Source of the DNA: Clavelina lepadiformis
Taxonomy: Eukaryota; Chordata; Ascidiacea; Aplousobranchia; Clavelinidae
DNA: 64,000 nt
Assembly (NCBI RefSeq): GCF_947623445.1
Contig: NC_135244.1
Location: 23,622,860-23,686,859 of the forward strand
Direction of reading: 5' to 3'
The translations under genes were made by a program, and so were the position numbers. The notes below the pieces were generated by a model. That model ran no database searches. It was not told the DNA's origin and saw nothing but the letters and a program-made list of their open reading frames with translations. Positions 23,406 to 36,462 of this stretch are shown one piece after another (the first letter of the stretch is position 1; each line of letters starts with the position of its first letter).

Positions 23406-25777
23406 GTACATGACATAAACTCAATATGATTATGCTCAATCTTGTTTATTTTAACACTGTTTCTAGTGAATGAAATTACATATTTTACCCCAAAACTCCA
23501 ATTCCCTAAACTCAGGTTTTTCTAAAAACAATTGTCCAGATTTTGAGTTGTTTTTAGTATAAGGTTGTTTTGTCCTCAAGTGTCACCATTCAATGCATGT
23601 TTGCAAATTTACGCCAGTCGCAAGTCGTCCATGCATTCAATTTTTGACCTGGTTTTTTTACCATTTCCCAAATCAATTATTCATTTTATTATTAAACAAA
23701 AGCAATAAATGATTTAGTTTGTATTCTTCTTTTGCATTGAATCTAGATTGTGTTAAACTTTCTATTTTTAAATTCTATGAAATGCTTTTAAAGTCGACCC
23801 ACCTAATATCCACATCACGGACAAAGTAAATTGGTGCTTAAGCGGGAATGGTTTCCACGAACTTCGTGACTTTATCAATTATTTGGAATTTCTTATTTTT
23901 TGGAAAACGGTTCAAACGTTTGGGACTATAAACACAATCGAAACGTCATAAACAATCAAAGCAAGATATAGTTACTCGTCATCGACTCTTAAAGCATCAT
24001 CAAATAAGAATTAAGATAACAAAAGTACAAAAAGCAGAAAATGTCCTCATTGAAGCTCATCTCTTTTAAGGCGAAGGGTGGTCCATTTAAATTGTGTGCT
24101 TCGACTAAGTGAGTAAAATTGAACAGAAAAACGAGTTTAGATTTAGGACCGGTTGAAGACATTTCGATTAAGCTGGGCCGACTGTATTTTGTCAGTCACG
24201 TTACCATAAGACACGATATGTAGCGTTTCCACTTTTATTTTTTTGTTTTGGAAGTGCTTACTGTTAAATGTGGCAGAAAAATCTTTCATGTCTTATCGAT
24301 GTAAACCATTATAGCACAGCTTGCTATGCTTCAACTCATTTCTTGCTGATTGATTGAGTTGTACTGTTGGGTATTTGTGTTTATTTTACTTTGGAAAAAA
24401 GATGTAGTTTGCTTTTGTTGTTGTGAAATGCCAGTGATTTTTATGGAATAAATTTTCTCGTCAAAAGTCTTTTCTTTCTGCCACATTAAAGCAGATACCT
24501 GAGTTGTCACGAGAACTTTAAGCTACTTAGTTTGCAAACTTGTGTAATTCGGCCTTTGAACATGGGACAGTTTTTCAATAAGAGCTTAGATTTGTGCATC
24601 TATTTTAGTATGGCTTGAGGCAAGTTGAAAAGTTTAATGAAATTACAAGCACTTTAGCTTTACACATTTTTACAAGCAAATGAAATTATGTTTATGATTT
24701 GATTATAACTAACTGCATACACATGATATTATACGGAATATACATTCATTGAAATTTGAATCTGAATGATATATAACATGGTGCATTGCATTTTGTCACA
24801 TTGCAAATATATTCAAGCCATTTAAACTTTTCAATTTTCTTTCTTCATGTATTTGTTTATAAGCTTGTGTAATGGTGACCTAAGTGTTTTAAAGACTTCA
24901 ACGTACTACTGTACCTTTGATGAAATTTTTGTAATGAATCTGATATTGTATCGTGATATTTCTTGTGTTTATAGTTTTTGCACAAATTTGTTAATTGTGG
25001 TAGAAAAATCTTCTTCTTGTCATTTGTGACTGATATTAGAGCTGAGTAACGTGTTTGACTGATACTTACTTATTAGTTAAAGATTGTCAGTTAAATGTTC
25101 TACAATCTACACTAACCGATATGAAACGTTTTAGCAAATGATTTTCAGCGTCATGCAAATGGCACACTCACGGTCTTGGGCCTTCTCAAAAATATAGTAC
25201 AACTGTTCTAGGGCTTCATAACATAAGTAACAAATATTGTAGAGATGCATGCAAGGTAGGTCGTATAAATTAGGCAAGTATATGGTTGTGGACGAGACAC
25301 ACTTAATTTGTACGCCAAAGCATTGACTAATTTGTCTTTTTTATGTCATTTTGCAAAGCAACAATATGGTTTCAAAAAAGTAGCCTAGTTTTTATTTCCG
25401 AGCACGTTTTACACTTGTGACATGAGGTGATGAGTGACATTCTTGTAAATCAACTTTGTCCTTAAATTAATTATCTAAATAGACTAAACTTAATTTATAC
25501 CACCACCAACTAACCAAAATTTAGAGCAAAAGATTCTTCAATGAAATGTGTCCTTTCAGTTGAAACATTTCTACAGTTTGGTGAAAAACAAACTCAATTT
25601 AAGAGTCGTAGGTCCTGTGCCAGCTGAAGTTGTTGTTGGTTGGCAGGGGTAACGTGCTAAGGAAAGTTTAAGATAGAGATCTTATTGGTCGAAAAACTTA
25701 CAGCTACCATATCTCTTGTGTTTCTGCAATTATCTGGTTTTTACAATTCATGCATTTTTTGAAATCTTTCACAGAGT
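23406..25777. other. Spacer between zinc-finger paralogues
   Basis: About 2.4 kb. Parts of the first 1 kb are duplicated downstream of the second copy: 23640-23800 matches 26925-27090, and 24390-24470 matches 27480-27557. That shows the 3' flank moved with the gene. The segment just before 25778 (from about 25695) matches the 5' intron of copy 1. The middle (about 24480-25690) appears unique and holds no gene I can support. Confidence 0.7.
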
Positions 25778-26620
25778 ATGTCAGAATTCATTAATTTTGC
25801 TGCTATGAATTGTGTGAATGAAATTGTTGCAAAAGAGAAAAATATGCAAAGCCTGGAATTACTTGGTCAGATGATATTGGATGAGCTCAAAAGCATCCGG
25901 AGCGATATGAAAGATGAAATACGAAAATTGGGATTAAAACTGGAAGAAGTCATTAAACAGCAAAGTGATAATATTTGTGCGCATGTTAATGATGTTGTTC
26001 ATTATGATGAACAAATTTCACCAAATCTGGTTGAATATGTCGTTGAATCATCTGAGAATGGGGAAGGAAATACGTTGTCAAGTAAAGACAAGAATATTGT
26101 CGAAAGCCAAAACAGTGATCTTGAAATTGAATGTTACGAAAATGTTTCCGAAATTTCCAACTTCAACACCACGTCACCATCTTTTGATGATTTTACAATT
26201 AAAAGTGAAAAGCTTGAGCCTGATCTAAATGATTTTTTTGGCACAGATTGCAGCGATGAACCTGAAGACCAGGAAGATTCATCGTTGCTCATAACCGCGC
26301 CTATTTCCATCAACAATGACATCTCTCGTACCGACGCTTTATCAAAATTTCGACGTAAATCAAAACACAATTTCCTGAAGCATAAACCTACATCGACGTT
26401 AACAGGTTCAACTGAAAGAAGTGAAGATGAAAACGATAAAACTCTCAAACAGTACGAGTGCAATGTATGTGGACAAACATATGGCCATGCATCGAGTATG
26501 AGAAGACACAGAAAAACACACTCTGGTGTTAAACCATACAAGTGCCACATTTGTGAAAAGTTTTTTTTTAGAAAGGAATATCTGCTTGGTCATATAAACA
26601 CTCATGACAAGATCACATAG
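25778..26620 (+). CDS. Two-finger C2H2 protein, tandem copy 2
   Basis: 280 aa, collinear with copy 1: coiled-coil N-terminus, acidic middle, two C2H2 fingers. Differences cluster at residues about 60-75, with a short length change, and at the very C-terminus (THDKIT against THRR). In finger 2 it reads KFFFRKEY where copy 1 has KLFNRKEY; all zinc ligands are kept. It has the same splice acceptor directly before the ATG. High identity in coding and flanking DNA points to a recent tandem duplication or gene conversion. Confidence 0.85.
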   Translation: MSEFINFAAMNCVNEIVAKEKNMQSLELLGQMILDELKSIRSDMKDEIRKLGLKLEEVIKQQSDNICAHVNDVVHYDEQISPNLVEYVVESSENGEGNTLSSKDKNIVESQNSDLEIECYENVSEISNFNTTSPSFDDFTIKSEKLEPDLNDFFGTDCSDEPEDQEDSSLLITAPISINNDISRTDALSKFRRKSKHNFLKHKPTSTLTGSTERSEDENDKTLKQYECNVCGQTYGHASSMRRHRKTHSGVKPYKCHICEKFFFRKEYLLGHINTHDKIT

Positions 26621-29600
26621 ACACGCTACGATTAGGCTTTTGCATATCTTTTTTATTTTAACACTGTTTTTGGTGAATGAAATTACCGACCATATTCCCA
26701 AAATACATACAATGATATGTCAAACTTAAAAAACCCTAAATTTAAGCTTTTCTAAAACATTATTGTTCAGGTTTTGAGTTTGGATTCTTTTGTCCTGAAG
26801 TATCACCACATATGTAACACCATCAGAATTACAGACATTTGATTTCGTTGCGAATGATCGGTTAAAGGTATAGCCAATGACATGACTTGATTTGACTTGC
26901 ATTATATTTTGACTTGACTTGATCCAATTTTTGACCTGTTTTTTTTACCATATCCCAAATCAATTATTCATTTTATTATTAAACAATAGCAATAAATGAT
27001 TTAGTTTGTATTCTTCTTTTACATTGAATCTAGATTGTGTTAAACTTTCTATTTTTAAATTTTATGAAATGCTTTTAAAATCGACATCACGGCAAAAGTA
27101 AATTAGTGCTTAAGCGGGAAGGGTTTCCACGAATTTTGTGACTTTTTAATCATCATTTGTTATTTTTCCTTTTTTTTAAAAACCTTTCAAACATTTGCAA
27201 CTGAGACTATAAACACAATCAAAACATTAATCAACTGTATTCCGTGACTAACATGAGTTATCGCATCACTATTAGACGAAATGTGCAGTTTAAACTTTTT
27301 ACAGAACTTTTTTGCCCTGTTATCAATGTATTCTATTTTAACACAGCCTGTCATGACCTATTTCTTGTCGATTGATTGAGTGGTGTTGTTATATATATAA
27401 ATATTTTGTTATTGTGCTCTAGACTTCTCAATAAACACTACGTGGTTATGCCCAGTGAGGAATTGTTGTTTTACTATTTGGGAAAAAGATGTACTTTGCT
27501 TTTGTTGTTGTGAAATGCCAGTGATTTTTATGGAATAAATTTTCTCGTCAAAAGTCGTTTCTTTTATAATTTCTTTGTGAAAAAACAAGCATAGTTATTA
27601 CAGTTATTAGAGAATAAAAGTAATTATTACAGCAAGGATAGTTATTACTCAATTCATTAAAATCTTCGCACCTAGTTTGGCTCGAATGTTTCGCTTCGAA
27701 TACAACTCACGGACGTGAACGGGCAATAGAACCTGCCGCAATCCAGAGTTGTCTGTCACAATTAAACAGCTTGCTCGTAAAATGAACTACACGCTTTGAA
27801 AGCGCTTTAATGCAAGCAGTAGGATAATTTTGCGTCGGTTCTAGCCTGAAACGGTAGCACATTGTGTGGTGCAAGCAGAAAAACGAACCTACTGCAAGCG
27901 TCAAAGCTATTCGCTTACATCCTATTGTTGCGTTCAGCTTCCCGACCGGCGACCGCTAGGTGGCGGCACGGCACTTCATGCGCTATAAGGCGACAGATTT
28001 AAAACGTTTCTTTATCATTTTTAGTAACCAAACTGACCTAAATGCCGATGGGTTTTACGACTGAGCCGCCGTTCGGAGATTAGTCAAATAATATATGGAT
28101 CAGCAACCCCCCAAAACGCGAAAGTTACGATGACAATCGTTGTATTTACAGCACAATAAATGGTACCTTGGCCTGTTTTCCTACTGTTGGGACGAGAATG
28201 GTTAAGGAACAAGAATTTCTCTCAAAGACCATCTTCAGTCTGAGGATGATAATTTCCAAAATTATTCACCGAACATAGTTCATGCTTTCTACGCCAATAA
28301 ATGCAGTGTGAGATCATTTGCATAAGTTGTTTTATTAGTAACTACGCAATACCTAAAATTAAACAGAATACAATCAGCGATGGCGGAAGCGGAAGTTAGC
28401 GGGTGGAACCTTTGTCAAAGTGGGTGTGCCCGACGGACTGACATGCAAAGTCTACCACAACGGCACTCGTGTTTTGCTTTAGGTCTACCAGTTTTTAACG
28501 CATTTGGTTCGTGAAAGTGGTGGAGCCTAAGCCTAGGCCAACCCGGTCTCCAGTTTCGCCATCTGTAGCTAGAGCTCTACAATAATAACGGCAACAAAAT
28601 CCTTACTTGTTTGGGGGAATTCCCTGTTGTGGTTGATCCGGAATCATCGATCTATCGTTGGCTGACTAGTTTTATGACGTCACATAAAACGAGACGGCCA
28701 AAGATGGGCCGATATCCGCTAAATTTGCTTTCAAAGTCGAATTTTTTATTTATTTAAAGAAAAACTGTTTCTTGAAACGTTTTATAACAACTGCAACGTT
28801 ACAATAAGCTTTTATGAAGCTTTTCGTGCAGATTTTGCTGGAAACACTGCCACAGTATCCCAAAATAACTTGGGAAGTTTTCAAATTAATCCATGAACGA
28901 TGCTCGGCACTTCACGGGCTGGTTGAAGTGTAGCTTCCATGTGTAGAGGAAATGTGCGAGACCAGATGTACAGAAACAAAACAATATTTCTTAAAGTATC
29001 GAACACGGTGGTATAGTTACAATGGTGATCTCATAACAGAGTTTTTGTCAGTTCGCTCCTTTTGTTTCTTCTGTGCTCCGGGATCCATTGCTCCCCTTAT
29101 TTCGACCCAAAGCAGCTTTTCCTGCACAGTTTCTTCATCGAACAGCCTGGAAAATCCACAAAAGCTTGATGTTCAATGAAGCTTTGTGACCTTTTTATAA
29201 CAACAATAAAAGCGTTCTTAACGCGGTAAAAGGAGTCGATATTTTCAAGAATATGATGAAAAATTCCCGCCCTCTTTGGCATAAAACTTTCCAAGCAAAG
29301 AAAATTGAACGCTTTTAAGAATTCAATCAATGAATCGCCGGAAAATTTTATGGCAATTTTACGAGCTTAGATAACCAGCAGGTCCGCTACGAAGGGCAAG
29401 CTAATTTCAAGGTCATGCAACACCGCAAAATGAGCGACCGGCAATGCACATGAATGAAAATGATCAGCTTTAAAAACAAGAAGATTTTATTCACAACAGA
29501 TTTTCGATTTTATAAAGTTCCAAAAATTGCAACTGGAATCGCATTCTATTCTATATAACGCACTGTTAATTCGTCTAGAATTTCATGAAACAGATCCTAC

Positions 29601-32213
29601 GATTTTCCTTGGTTTGCTACAGAATACTTTAGTAAAACAATTTTCCTGGGAAGTGTCATAAATTTTAACCTAAAAAAGTTTTAAGAAGCAGCAAATGAAG
29701 CAAACAAAATCTTCATCGCTTGTAAACAAAATGTGTTCTTAGTGATTTTTTGGCAACGCGAATTATATGAACGCGTAATTAGCGGTTGAAATTGATTTTG
29801 AAGTATACGAACATATTTCAAAATATAACGAACAGACTTCAAGATTTTTTAAAGGCAATGCAATACAACGCGCGTTTAGGTTAAAAGCCATTCACAGGTC
29901 AAGTTTTAGAAGTAAAATAAAAAAGAAATTAAACACTTTCTCACGACCCACGAGCGCCACTTTCGCTTTTCTGCGGTCTGAAAGTTTTCCTGAGTTTCTT
30001 CTGACTCAGCGGGACCTCGTCGTTGCCACTGTCTTGATCTCCTGGCACAGATTTGACGTCTTAATGTAAAATATTTTCGACTAGTCCAACCTATTTATCC
30101 GATTGAACTAAAAAAACCTTGAAACGCAAATGACGGCACAAATTTTGCGACGAACAATTTTTCTGTTACGAAATAATCGCCATATTAAACAAAATAACTC
30201 TTCATGCTCAGCTTATTCGACTTTTTAACAACGCGACTGATTGTCTAATTTCAGAAATCTCGTCCTTTCCTGGTCCTAATGGAAGCGCCAAACAAAAGAT
30301 TTATCTTTGCCATGGTTACGTCACAGTCAAGAACTTCCCTGGGCGGTGTGAGGCTTTCCTCTGAAAATGAAAACTTCTTTCTTCCGATTTTTTTATGGCA
30401 ATTGGAGATCCCTGCTGCGTATAAGTTTATCCTTCAGCTGACGTGTACAATTTTATGACGTAGAAAACGGCTTTGTTCTCGAACAATGTCATAACCGAAC
30501 AAGAAAGAAATGAGAAGCGAGACAAAAGAAATCAAAACAAAACTTGGCTTACTTTGTTTTACTACAGAAAAAAAGTAACAGTGAGTTTGTAAAATGCGTC
30601 AATCTTGCAGACGCAATTTCGGCATCGGCATCTATGTAACCCGATGGTTATCAGGATCGTTTGATGCGTGACGTCACTTACTTCGATAAAGTTCTGATTG
30701 CTGACGCATAACCTATTCTATAGATTTGCCAGGGCCAGCTAAATCCTGGCTTCATTCTTCTATATTTTCCTCCATTGCTGCGTCATAATCTATCAAGCTT
30801 TGGTTGGATCTTTTTTCTCTGGGTATTGTCGAAAGCTTGAAACTCAACGCGCAAAATTCGACAGCAGGCCGGATTATGACGTAATCTCTGTAGCAATTGA
30901 TGGAAATATACGGCATCCCGAATGTAACCAAACTAGGATTAAAACACGTGCTGCCGGAATAAGTTCAAATTTATACCAGTTTTGATATTTACATCAAAAG
31001 AATTTGGTTTAATTTGTCTACGATCCTACGTCATTTGATCTAATCCTGGCTTTGTTGTAACTTCGAGTTTTCGATGTTCGCCAGTTTCGAAATATCCAGT
31101 CCATCTGTTTCAAATTATTTACATCGTGTGACGTAACATTTTACGATTAGTTGATTAAAACAAAAGGTTCATTCGGCGAAACTTAAATTAACGCAAACGA
31201 TTATGACGTCATAATAGGTGATACAGGCGTGTTCGGAAAAGTTTTAAAGGCCCGGATAATTGAATTGGTATAACTGAGCTTTGGTGCTCGCCCAATCAAA
31301 GAATACCTTCTGCTTTATTGGACCGAAAACTCTAAAAATTGGGCATAAGATTATGCTTCACTGAATGACATCCTGATATTTCCGGAAATCCGGTTCATCC
31401 CATATTGCCTATATCTTATTGCAATTAAGGGTTCGTTTTCTAAGCCATCGCATTAAAAATTATTTCAGTGATGACTAATAGTAAGATAAATATTTCTGTG
31501 TAGATTTTAAAATAAGTTCAGACAACCTTATGCAAACCTTTCGTCAATGATTAACCGCCAGCTAATGTTTCAAACGATCACCCTTAACTGCCCATTGTAG
31601 CTTCTAAAAGCGATGTTTTGCAAGTTACATAAGTTGCAGTCATTTACCCTAATAGCGGTGCCATATTACTTCGTCGCACCCTCACTTTGTCGTATAGGGG
31701 CGCTTTGCTGAGTTAGAGATTGCAAAGAAATTTCTTGTCGAAATAACGGTTATGACTTATGAGTTTGCATTCAGGAAGTAGGACGCCCAATAGTTTGAAA
31801 CGACGCAGTGCGGCAAAGTATGTACGAAGCATGGACAAGGTTTTGTCATTTAGCCTGGAAGCTATTGAACAAATTGCACAATATTTGTGTCAAGTTTTCA
31901 TAGATTTGAGCCGGTTTCATACTTCGGTTCTGTTCTTTGTTGCTCTGCAGGCGGCAGTCGACTGAGAATTAGGTTTCCATATCATATCCTTATCCATATC
32001 CTTGCCAAGTGGCGCTGGGCAGAAAAACTTTGATTCGACAATTTTACAATTTTACAATTCGACAATTTTACAATTTACAATTCGACATTCGACAATTCTG
32101 CAGTTCGCGATAGTCGATGTGGTTTAAGAACAACCAATTTTCAGTCGAAGTGAACCTATCCTTCTCTTTCCAGAAGTTCTAGCTCACAAAGGCGGCGCGT
32201 ATTTGCGCAACGC
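26621..32213. other. Long stretch without a supported gene
   Basis: 26621 to about 27560 is the duplicated 3' flank of the zinc-finger unit, with a second AATAAA near 27534. From about 27,600 on I find no exon chain or protein similarity. The interval is richer in CpG than its neighbours. It has TGACGTCA octamers near 28675, 30667 and 31204, a CTCF-like motif near 27951, and an acaattttacaattcg repeat at 32034-32099. The minus-strand ORF at 29097-29330 has coding-like composition but no family I recognise. Confidence 0.5.
32034..32099. repeat. Short tandem repeat (acaatttt/acaattcg)
   Basis: A degenerate array of acaatttt and acaattcg units directly upstream of the GH31 gene, ending about 115 bp before its ATG. 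Confidence 0.8.
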
Positions 32214-35200
32214 ATGAATAGCATGGATAAGCGTTACGTCATTTTGGGTCTGTCAGGACTTGTGTTATGCGCCGGGATTGTCATGCTGGGAGTCGGCATA
32301 AGCTACTTCGAGCAAAGCGATAATGACGTCACAATTGACAGGGATTCGGAAAATTACGTCGTTAACTTTGACCCCTCTCTTCTACGGGTGAGTGCGTTTC
32401 AGGTTAAAGTGGAATACGGATGAACTAACGACGTCATAAACGTTGGTGTTACGTCACAGTTAACCTACACGCGGAGTTCTGACGAAAAATGCCTTTTGTC
32501 GGTTTTTATGGGACAAAGCGCCGACGGAAGAGGTGAGATGATGTCATATCCGCGAATCGTACAAAGTTGTCAAGAGAGCGATCCAGTCTGCACCACTGTG
32601 ACGTATACAATCGGTCCAGGACAAGCGGAGTTGAAATTGAGCGTCACAGAACTCAGTGTAAGTCCCATTGTGCCTGGAGTGTTCCAAGCGGCAATCTAGG
32701 ACACAGGCAACAACATCTTCTAAATGCATCAACCACACATGATGGTAGATCAGCTCTTCTAAGTGGCAAACTATGCAACAACTTCTTCTATAATATATGC
32801 ATCGTATGAAGGCCTTGTTATATAACTTTTTGTAAGAATGACGTCATTCATTGTGATAGGTTTCTGACGTCAGTCAAAATGTCAAATGTTACGAAACAAC
32901 GTGGTCAAGCACGACCGATGACGTAGCGCCGGTGGATTGCTTCCCGATGTCCGACTATTGGTTCGGCGGCGCAGAAATGTATTACCAACACTGGCCAGTT
33001 AACAGGTTTCTAACAAAACAAAAAATGTTGGGGCAGATTTGCCGGTTTTATTGGCGAGGACTCGCACCGACCTTTGATTTTGCTTTCAACCGTGTTTACC
33101 AAACAGTATTAGATTTCTATGTTTACACGATTGGTTTATGCTGCTGACACGCTAAGAATCGGTGGGATAAATAAATTAAATAGCAGAATCTTTTCACTGC
33201 GGGCTTTTGATTTCGGGAAAGAAACCACGCATTATCCTGTTCTACAAAACGCAGCTGGGACAAGTTCATGTCGTTTTACTTGTCTGGAGATATGTTCGAA
33301 GACGCCCAACAGTTCGGCTCCGTCCTCGAGCGCTACTGGCTTTCGTCGTCGGGTGTCGCCCTTTACGTACCACCAGATGTCCCACTCCACTTAAGCATCG
33401 AGAATCAGCGAATCTGCTTCAAAGGTCAGCAAACAAACGCTATTATGACAGCACACGAAATGCTGCAATATCTTGTAAAAAGTTGTCTTGCAATTTGTTT
33501 CAGTAAAGTAGATGATACCTGTGCGTTATACATGGTGAGATATTGTAGCTTTTAGGTCTGGGTGTAGATGTTACGCTACTGTTAAACGTAACTTCAAGAT
33601 ATAGCGAAACTTGTGCAGGCGCTTATGGAGACCCCTACAAAATCCGAAACGAGGCGTTACTTACACACTGGTTGAAGTATACCGCCTGCTTTGGGGATTC
33701 CCCGCAAGTGACACACGATTTTATGTTCAAGGTTTGCGCATTAGTTGATATGATGTCTATATGTAAGTAATAAATATCCAACTGAAATAATTTTTAAATT
33801 GGTAGTTTTTTAACTTAATTAGTTTTAAGGTTGGAATCCTATTATTGTCAAAACGTTTGTCCAACAATCTGTGATGGATTTTTGCAGAAATATTTTAAGC
33901 GCCCCAACGCCTTGCCAGACCTAAGAATGATGAAGTCGCCGATCTGGTCCTCATGGGCGCGGTACAAGGTCAATATCAACCAGTCCACCATACTCCAGTA
34001 TGCTAATGAGATACTGGAATATAATTTCACAAACAGCCAGATTGAAATCGATGACGGGTGAGTGCTGTTTATGATGTAACAAATGGCTCCATAATCAAGA
34101 TAACCATCTTTTAAGACTTGCTCTGCGGCGCTAACGTACAGTAAACTTTAGGTAAGATTTTAAAATAAAGCAAAAAAATTGATTTTATTTGTAGGCGACA
34201 TGTGGTAGCATAGGTATCAAAGTACTGCTAGGTATTACTCTTGTTGTGCTTTATCAGGTACGAAGTGAGGTACGGAGACCACACTTTTGACCCGGTGAAG
34301 TTCCCCAACGCCAGCGAGATGATTCAGACTCTTCATGACCTTGGATTTAGGGTCACGACCTGGGTGACCCCTTTCATCAACCCCAGGTCGGAAAACTACA
34401 ACGAAGGTGACGTCAACAAATACTTCGTTTTGAATGGCGCAGGAGAGAGTGGGCGTGTCCCATGGTGGAACGGGATTGGTTCTGCGATAGACTTCACCGA
34501 CCCGGACGCTTGTGATTGGTCGGTTCAATAAATAAATGGTTGCGGCTTCATATGTTAACTGTTAACAAATACTAACCAACCAATTAACTGCTAGCCGTCT
34601 TGATGAACCTTTCCAGGTATTCGGGTCTACTTGATGACGTCAGAACCAGGTACGGCGTCGACTCGTTCAAGTTCGACGCGGGAGAGATTAATTACGTCAC
34701 AGTGGTGCCAAATTTCGAGCTTTTTACCCCCATGCAAAATTTGGGCTACTACACACGTCACTATGCTGAATGTGCTTTCAGGTAAATTTTGATTATTAGG
34801 TCACAATTAGCTGCCGTAAAATAACAAAGACAGTAATCTACCGCGAGTGGGCAGCACATCACTTAATAATCACATTTGTGTGACGTAACAACTACTACTT
34901 ATGACAACAACGAAACATCGATCAGACTTGGATATCAGATAGAGGTGAGATCGGCCTGGGACTGCCACCACCTGCCCATATTTGTCAGGATGATGGACAA
35001 GGACTCGAACTGGTCGGAAGCAAAGGGGCTCAAGTCTCTCATCCCAACCGCTCTAACTTTCACCCTGCTCGGCTATCCCTACGTACTTCCGGACATGATC
35101 GGAGGTGACGTCATAGACAAACAATAATTGTAACGTCATTAAGAAGGAGATGTTTAAAAATAAAGCTAATAAACTCAGAAAGATTAGTTGGAATAACTCA

Positions 35201-35764
35201 TTGAATCATAGATTTAATGTTTCTGGATTTGTGACGTCACTTGCAGGGAACGCGTACGAAGCCGGGTTTCATGGCACCCCCTTGCCAGAACGAGAACTAT
35301 TTATCAGGTGGCTTGAGATCACCGCCTTCCTCCCTTCCATGCAGTTCTCCTACACCCCCTGGCAGTATGATGACGTCACAATAAAACTATCTCGCGATTA
35401 CGTCACACTACACGAAACCGTGGTGTTTGAAGAACTGAAGAAGGCGTCGGAAGAATACGTGGCAGGAAAGAGCGGGATAGGACCCATCCGCCCCATCTGG
35501 TGGGTAACGTACGATGACGTCAAAGCTTTTACGGTGGACGACGAGTTTATGGTCGGGGACCGGTACCTGGTCGCCCCTATCGTGAACAACGGGAGCAGGT
35601 CACGTGACGTATATCTCCCGGGCCCAACTTTCAGAGACGGGGCGCGGACGATTTTGTGGGAGGATAAATTACGAGGGGGCGCCCCGATCGCGGGCGGAGT
35701 CACCTTGAGCGACTACAGAATAGAGCTGGAGGAGATATCTTGGTGGGAGCTGACACTGAAGTAA
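32214..35764 (+). CDS. GH31 family glycosidase, MYORG-like
   Basis: Ten exons: 32214-32387, 32460-32657, 32860-33005, 33255-33424, 33556-33731, 33888-34057, 34258-34518, 34617-34781, 34926-35104, 35247-35764; 2157 nt, 718 aa. The N-terminus (MDKRYVILGLSGLVLCAG) is a single membrane anchor, giving a type II protein with its catalytic domain in the ER/Golgi lumen. GH31 marks occur in order: ERYWLSSSGVAL, PIWSSWARYKV, the nucleophile motif FKFDAGE (Asp about residue 452), LPIFVRMMDKDSNW, GYPYVLPDMIGG, FIRWLEITAFLP and a beta-sandwich C-terminus. MYORG is an alpha-galactosidase of the ER; related invertebrate members are often annotated 'myogenesis-regulating glycosidase-like'. Substrate is not readable from sequence. 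The gene is GC-richer than its surroundings and packed with TGACGTCA octamers. Confidence 0.9.
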
Positions 35765-36462
35765 CTCCTGCTCCTGCTCTTGCTGTGTCTGAAGTTGAAT
35801 CAAACGTTACGCGATTTACACAAAGTGCAATTCCATAAGTTTTTGTTTCAATTCGAGGAAATAAACAGTGTAAACGCAGAAGACAAAAGCTTGCTTTAAA
35901 AAATAAGTTTTTGCATTAACATCAACCATGACGCAAACGTAAGATGCCAGCGATACAAACAAGGAAAATCCTTTAGCAACTCGGAGAAGGTCTTACTGTA
36001 TAAATAAGCTGTTACAGTCGATATTTTTCTCTCATACTACAGTAGTTACACCCCTTGCCGTATATAATCGCTTCTCTATAGTAAATAGAGAATGGTTGTG
36101 GTATCGACCGAAACGTCTCGTTAGTAAAATGTTTTCTGGTGTCTTAGCACTTGTAACCCATCTACTTTTAAGCTGTTTCATCTATTATGTCTTCTTTTCG
36201 AGCTTTACCGGTGTCTTTCCACTTTTCAGCACCTTTCATAGTGTGATGTCATAATTAGAGTAAATAAAAATATTAAAACTTGCATTGCTGCAAGAATGTG
36301 AAAACAGTCGTCGCGGAGTGGATATTTCTTCTTTTTTAATCGAGGTTTCGTGAGAGATATCCTGCAAAAAAGTGGTTTTATAATATAAGTATCACAAACA
36401 TATGAGGTGACCGCATTCAAGGGCGCTCTAAAAGACACAGATGATGAAATGCAAGCAAATGT
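35765..36462. other. Convergent 3' intergenic region
   Basis: About 700 bp between the stop codons of the GH31 gene and the minus-strand coiled-coil gene. A short inverted motif (ttctctatagtaaatagagaa) lies near 36072-36092. I see no gene. Confidence 0.5.

Noticed and set aside
29097..29330. 77-codon minus-strand ORF with coding-like composition
   Set aside because: No recognisable family and no flanking exons that join it.
34235..34528. 97-codon minus-strand ORF
   Set aside because: Antisense shadow of GH31 exon 7.
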